Below, one piece after another: positions 59,267-64,000 of a DNA stretch of 64,000 nt. Positions within the stretch are counted from its first letter, which is position 1. Each line of letters opens with the position of its first letter. The notes beneath the pieces are model-generated. The model was not told the DNA's origin, did not search any database, and was given only the letters and a program-made list of their open reading frames with translations. Source of the stretch: Tribonema minus (lineage: Eukaryota > Sar > Xanthophyceae > Tribonematales > Tribonemataceae); NCBI GenBank assembly GCA_017506865.1, contig JAFCMP010000002.1:1178001-1242000 (forward strand), read 5' to 3'. The position numbers and the translations under genes were made by a program.

Positions 59267-61825
59267 ATGGACGGAGGCGGAGCCAGGCTGCGGCGGCCTC
59301 AACGCACAGCTCGTGGCGCGGCCGCTGCTCAGCACGAAGCAGAAGACGCAGACCAAGCACCTGTAACATATGATGCAGGGGATTCTGGATTGCTGACCCA
59401 AGCGCTGTCTGAGCTGAGGAGCCACTGGTGCGTGGTGGTGGCCGTGAGCCTAGTCTGTGGGCTGCTGGCTGCAGGCGTGGTCCTTAGTCAGACTGGCGCG
59501 GCATGGGGACCTCTGCACAGCGACGCTGGGGCCGTCCACAAGGCCGCAACTGCTGCTGCGCAGGCAAGATTAGGGTGTCTGTGCAGTCATATGCTATTTA
59601 CTCTGCAAAGACACACAGGGTATGATTATTTGATTTGTTGCTAGAAGACGCGCACAACAAATTGTAGCATTGGTGTTTATGTCCTGGTTTCCCCAGCTTG
59701 TAGTGGTGCGCACACAGGAATGATGAGAGTACAAGCGTTGCTGCGCGTTCGTGCGTCGCTGTGTTACCGCCATCATGCGCGTGTGCCAGCCACGTGCATG
59801 CACACAGGCCGTGCACGCGCAAACCTTCAGCTCGAATCCCCTCCACTCTCGCAGATGCGCGCCGTGCCGACGCCGGACGAGCAAGCGCGCATGCACGGCG
59901 TACTCCTGCGCGCGGCAGCCACCGCGCAGCTCGGCGCGCGCCGCGGCGAAACGGTTCGCATCCAGGCGCTGCAACCTGCCTCAGATGGTGATCGTGCACG
60001 CGCCGCGCCGCCGCTGCCGAAGCAGTTCTACACGGGGCGACACCTGGGGGTGAGCGCGTGGAATCCGTGGGGCGCGCGGGCGGGGCGCGCGGAGAACGGC
60101 GCGCGGAACGCGCGGCTGCGGCGCGCGCTCGAGGCGCTGGACCCGCAGCCCGACGGCGTCTACGACTGGTGAGTGGAAGTCCGAATCTTAGTGTATAAAA
60201 TGCAGCACACGAGAGTCGAAGTCTCTGCAATACTATTGGTAGCAGTGAGAATGCAGACGGAACGCGCGGCTGCGGCGCGCGCTCGGGGCGCTGGACCCGC
60301 GGCCCGGCGCCTACGACTGGTGAGTTGAATTTTTAGTTGAAGTAATCGGAATGCAGCACGCACGATCTATAGCCCTTTCTATATCACTGGTGGCAGTGAG
60401 AATGCAGGCCACGTTTTGCGTTTTAGAGAGGCGAACGGCGCGCGCAAAGCGCGGCTGCGGCGCCAGCTCGGGGCGTTGGACCCGCGGCCCCAGACGGCGT
60501 CTACGATTGGTGAGTTGTCCTTGTGGTTGAAGGTCATCGAATGCAGCACGCAGGATCTGAAACCCTGTTTATGCCACTGGTGGCAGTGAGAACGCAGTTC
60601 ACATTTTTGCCTTCCAGAGAGAAACACGGCGCATGGAACGCGCGGCTGCAGAGCACGCTGCACTCGCATTCTGACACGCCTGGTGCGTCGCCTGTGCTGA
60701 TGGTCTACATATGTGAAGATTTGTGGAAGGCGATAAGCGCATACATTTGCCCAACCAGACCAGTGGTCGTCGCAGTGAGGACGCAGTGGAGCACTTGTCT
60801 TCCACGACAGAAAATGGTGCGCGGGATAAGCGGCGGCGGTTGTATCGGAGGCTTCCGCAGCACAACCAGTTCACACCTGTCCCTTGCGCGTCCGTTGGGC
60901 GCTCAGCACGTCGGCGTGCTTTACTTGAAAATCAACAAATGTGGCAAAGCAGTTGATGGCTGCAGCGGGCACCCTTGCACGCAGCAGCCTCAGCGCTCGG
61001 CAACTCACGAGAGATCCGCAATGTGGGAGCGTTGTGATGCAGCAGCGCTCCACACAGAGGCATGTTCAACAGCGCTGGAGTCGTGGTTCTTACCTACCAC
61101 TGACTCTAGCTTTAACCTGGACCCGGAAACCCTAACGCAATGTTGCACTTGGGGGTGCTCTATCATAATGATCATGTGTGCGCTGCGGCGATCACCCATA
61201 GGCTGGATGCACTGCAGCAGTGCGCTCGCGCTGCGCGTTTGCAGCTGACGCGCCCCGTGTCAGCACGGGCGCGTGCGCGTGCGCTCACGTGACGACCAGC
61301 AGCAGCGCTGAACAGCAGTGCGCCGCCGCGTCGCACCGCTCTCAACTCTGCCAGCACCTGCGCCATAGCCAACGCCTTCAATTCACCATGACACAAAGCG
61401 GGCCGCCCCTACATCCAATCCCAACTTCAACGTTGAAGTCATTTACTTCAACCCCTGACTCCCCATCACACCTTAACACTCTCAACCGCAGCACGTGGAC
61501 CTGGGAAGACGAGCGCTGGGAGGGCTTCATTGTGGAGTACGCGCTGAGCAGCCTAGCAGCAGCGGCAGGCGGCGCAAAGCACACGCGTGCAGCCCCAATA
61601 TGGGGGCCCGCGCGCGAAGCAGTGCTCCGCACGGCACGTCACTTCCAGCAGTTTGCGGTGTACGAGTGGTACCCTACGGTGTGGGGGGAGGGCGCTGCGG
61701 CGGCAGCGGCGGGGGTGGGCGGTGATGCGCACCGGCATACTAGCGTGCTGCAGGTGGTCACGCCGACGCGCACGGGCTTGCAGGCTCTGCGGTCCTCGGC
61801 GGTAGCGTACGCCGCGCCTGCCTGA
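59267..61825 (+). CDS. Membrane-anchored DUF3293-like protein, three exons
   Basis: Exons: 59267-59563, 59855-60168, 61492-61825. Exon 1 joins exon 2 in phase 0 through a GC donor (CAG|GCAAGA); exon 2 (TACGACTG|GTGAGT) joins exon 3 (CCGCAG|CACGTGG) with two bases carried over. Residues near 48-70 form one membrane helix (WCVVVAVSLVCGLLAAG). The rest resembles the DUF3293 pattern: GVSAWNPWG, AENGARNARLRRAL, then WEGFIVEYA and TARHFQQFAVYEW. The spacing between the two halves fits direct splicing across 1.3 kb of intron that holds extra copies of the exon 2 edge. Function is unknown; from the helix I infer membrane anchoring. A TGTAA lies 8 bases after the stop. The domain call is from remembered motifs. 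Confidence 0.6.
60200..60840 (+). repeat. Tandem copies of the 3' edge of exon 2 (DUF3293-like gene)
   Basis: The end of exon 59855-60168 (CGGAACGCGCGGCTGCGGCG, GACCCGC, GTCTACGACTGGTGAGT) recurs at about 60257-60325 and 60430-60520, each ending in TACGA(C/T)TGGTGAGTTG, plus a shorter third copy at about 60610-60665 and a trace at 60775-60835. Units of ~170-190 bases also share the intron tract GGAATGCAGCACGCA...GGTGGCAGTGAGAA. Confidence 0.85.
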
Positions 61826-62222
61826 GGCGTAATGTAACTGCCGGCCTGCCCATCAGGGGTGTTTGAAATGGCGGTGCTCGTACCTTGGTGCATGGTGTTT
61901 GTTGAGTGTGCGGTTGCTGTTTGAAAAAAGTGCATGTGTTGTGTTGTTGTCTCGGCGAGCGACGCCCGATCTTTCCTGCACTCGAACGTAGCAAGTGTGT
62001 CAAAGGCAGCTGCGCATCTGTGGGCTTGAGGGGTTGTTGACTGCATCATGTCAGCGCAGGTATATCTTTGTCATATTCTTGTTTATGCGTTGTCCAGCTT
62101 TGCACTTGCTACAGCAGTGCTGTGCACTTCCAGGCTGTGCAGTCCCAGACTCCAATCACACAGATTTGTCAAAGTTTGCCCAGCTCAGGCTTGTGTTTTA
62201 AAAAATAGCACCAACAGGTAGG

Positions 62223-62230
62223 TATATATA
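62223..62230 (+). promoter_or_regulatory. Probable TATA box of the eIF2-beta gene
   Basis: TATATATA about 100 bases before a likely 5'-UTR donor (AAGG|GTGAGT at 62322). The matching acceptor would be CCACGCCAG ending at 62587, 14 bases before the start codon. The only strong TATA match between the DUF3293-like gene and this start. Confidence 0.5.
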
Positions 62231-62601
62231 TTTGGCTATGGCCCGAATCGGGCCCGAGCGGGACTCACAGCGATCAAACAAAGCAGCGAGCGAAAGAGGA
62301 CACAGGAGAGCAGCGCAAAGGGTGAGTGTGTGGAGCTGGCTGAGGCCGCGAAGTACATGCTGCCTCGTCCTGGTGTTTGTCCGTGGCCGTCAGCGCTTGT
62401 GGTTTGCCCTTGATCAGCGCTACAAAAGTGTATGGGTTTGCACAAGGCAAAGCTTCGGCCGCCGTTTGCGATGGCGTGCGAGTAATAGCAACGGTGTACT
62501 AGCGCTGCAAAGATGAACATACTTTGATTGCTGGCGATGTCCTCTGTGAGCTCATTGTGCCCACATCTTTCCCTCTGTCCACGCCAGGAATAGCCTCACT
62601 C

Positions 62602-62841
62602 ATGGCGGACGAGGAACCAGATACTGCCGCCTCAGCCGCTGGCGGTGAGGATGCAGCAGCAGCTGCAGAGGGTGGCGATGCCGCCGTCGATATGAATGCC
62701 ATGTTCGATCTTAGCGTAAAGAAAAAGAAAAAGAAGAAGCCCAAGAAGGCAGAAGGAGAGGACGGAGAACCAGCAGAGGGCGGCAAGGCCGCCGAAGGCA
62801 TCTGCAGCTACCCCTACGAAACACTGCTTGAAAGAATACAG
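62602..62841 (+). CDS. eIF2-beta-like, first coding exon (gene continues past the window)
   Basis: eIF2 beta is the subunit of the ternary complex that binds eIF5 and eIF2B through lysine blocks and helps in start-codon selection. The 80 codons from the ATG read MADEEPD, an acidic Ala/Gly-rich stretch, then MFDLSVKKKKKKKPKK (lysine block, residues 34-49), another acidic spacer, and SYPYETLLERIQ, which matches the (Y)xYEELLxRV start of the eIF2-beta core. It ends at CAG|GCAAGT, a textbook GC donor in phase 0. Only one lysine block is seen here. Later exons, including the zinc-binding domain, are beyond the window, so the call rests on the N-terminal part. Confidence 0.7.
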
Positions 62842-62926
62842 GCAAGTTGCGGCTCTCTGAGTACCTAGTATTGTTGACACATTCAGTTTCAGTTTAGTTT
62901 GTATGCTTGTGCGCGCGCCGTGCCCA

Positions 62927-63016
62927 GGTCTATGATCGACAAGATGAGCGCTGAATGGTTACCGACTACTGGTGTTGACCATATTATGCCATACCACACA
63001 CCCATAAGCTGAGACC
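62927..63016 (+). mobile_element. 90-bp inverted-repeat element, copy 1
   Basis: Starts GGTCTATGATCGACAAGATG and ends AAGCTGAGACC, with GGTCT/AGACC at the tips. Nearly identical to copies at 63359, 63535 and 63897. Lies in the first coding-region intron of the eIF2-beta-like gene. Confidence 0.75.
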
Positions 63017-63358
63017 ACGGCACCGCAGCGCGCGCACACACTCTTCATCACTCACCTGCATTTGCAAGTACTACCCTCTGTGATGATTTAATTTGACATG
63101 AGTTGCAGTACTTTGGAGTCAGTGCACTTGCCAAGCTCGCATTACATGCGTAGGCATCGCCAAGACAGGCACTGCGATTTGGCTGAGGCGGATGAGTGGA
63201 ACGCACCCGTTGCCAATGTCAGCAAGACGTAACTTTGTAGAGCTTGCACCTTAGTCAAAGTCTGACCTCATTGAGGCGGAATGCTTTTGTAGACGGCAGA
63301 GCTAGTTGCGCTTTCGCAGTTGCAAGCGCTGTACCTATTGCATTAACGATGTCACCGC

Positions 63359-63448
63359 GGTCTATGATCGACAAGATGAGCGCTGAATGGTTACCGACTA
63401 CTGGTGTTGACCATACTATGCCATACCACACACCCATAAGCTGAGACC
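63359..63448 (+). mobile_element. 90-bp inverted-repeat element, copy 2
   Basis: Same length and ends as copy 1. Flanking bases extend the inverted repeat: GTCACCGC before and AGAGTGAC after. Confidence 0.75.
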
Positions 63449-63534
63449 AGAGTGACGTCGTTTTTATGTTAGTGCTGTACTACCATTTGTACCTCGAGTA
63501 GAACTTTCAACTGTATTGCAGCTGAAGTCACTGC

Positions 63535-63624
63535 GGTCTATGATCGACAAGATGAGCGCTGAATGGTTACCGACTACTGGTGTTGACCATATTATGCCAT
63601 ACCACACACCCATAAGCTGAGACC
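63535..63624 (+). mobile_element. 90-bp inverted-repeat element, copy 3
   Basis: Same core. With flanks the tips read GTCACTGCGGTCT and AGACCACAGTGAC, inverted at 12 of 13 positions (63527-63632), the best preserved ends of the four. Confidence 0.8.
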
Positions 63625-63896
63625 ACAGTGACGACAGCATCAGCCAACTATACACAAGTGTTGGATTACGGAAGTTTTGGTATTGTTTGGTTGATGGCGG
63701 AGCAGAAGCCACGAGTTCTTGCCAGTATTCAACATATCACCCTTTGCTACCTAGTACTCAACATCAAGAGGCGCAGTCACACTGCATGCATGGCATCATA
63801 TGGAACTGACCGACGCCTGTGAAGTATCGTCGGATCACAAACTTTGATGTGAAGAAGCAGCTGTCTACACAATCCTGCCAAAACACAATTCACTAC

Positions 63897-63987
63897 GGTC
63901 TGTGATAGACAACGTGAGCACTGAATGGTCCATCGACTTCTGGTCGTGACCTTGACGTTTACCAAATCACCCATAGAATCTGAGACC
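63897..63987 (+). mobile_element. 90-bp inverted-repeat element, copy 4 (diverged)
   Basis: Begins TTCACTACGGTCTGTGATAG and ends GAGACCAGCGTGA. Same layout with more substitutions, so an older copy. Confidence 0.65.
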
Positions 63988-64000
63988 AGCGTGATTTCTG

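Noticed and set aside
1-64000. tRNA or rRNA genes
   Set aside because: No cloverleaf with the usual A and B box spacing, and no conserved rRNA segments, were seen by eye. A tRNAscan run could still find one.

Overview
The window looks like nuclear DNA of a green alga (Chlorophyta, possibly Chlorophyceae). Genes are split by GT-AG and some GC-AG introns, coding exons are very GC-rich with long Ala, Gly, Gln and Pro runs, and introns and spacers are less GC-rich. The conserved genes are eukaryotic: Sec16, CSN3, eIF2-beta and a Fic protein. Lineage is inferred from sequence style only. Most exon chains below were checked by hand for splice sites and codon phase, not by transcript data.

Layout. 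0.1-12.2 kb (minus): remains of a tandem family of one unrecognised multi-exon gene ('family X'): a lone exon, copy 1 and copy 2. 13.2-13.9 kb (minus): a broken copy of the Sec16 C-terminus. 15.3-19.0 kb (minus): a five-exon, 220-residue ankyrin protein. 20.3-34.6 kb (minus): COP9 signalosome subunit 3 (CSN3), only about 1.5 kb of coding sequence spread over 14 kb. 35.0-47.3 kb (plus): Sec16, five exons, about 3,413 residues, divergent from CSN3. 48.3-55.9 kb (plus): family X copies 3 and 4, which with the Sec16 tail form the right arm of a ~9 kb inverted duplication (left arm ~4.9-13.9 kb). 56.1-57.1 kb (minus): a frameshifted Fic gene. 58.5-59.0 kb (minus): weak exon candidates. 59.3-61.8 kb (plus): a membrane-anchored DUF3293-like protein. 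62.6 kb to the end (plus): the first coding exon of an eIF2-beta-like gene; its intron carries four copies of a 90-bp element.

The most unusual signal is in the introns. In CSN3, the ankyrin gene and the DUF3293-like gene, short stretches covering the edge of an exon plus its splice site are repeated in tandem inside the neighbouring intron, sometimes seven times. This explains the size of CSN3 and fills its introns with decoy splice sites. CSN3 introns also hold two terminal-inverted-repeat elements and minisatellites, one of them built from a splice-donor sequence. Comparing the two inverted-duplication arms reveals insertions at GTAC-containing sites, with empty sites preserved in the opposite arm.

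Sec16 (ER exit sites), CSN3 (cullin deneddylation) and eIF2-beta (translation initiation) are housekeeping genes with no evident shared pathway. Family X copies 2 to 4 carry stops, frameshifts or truncations and appear to be decaying.
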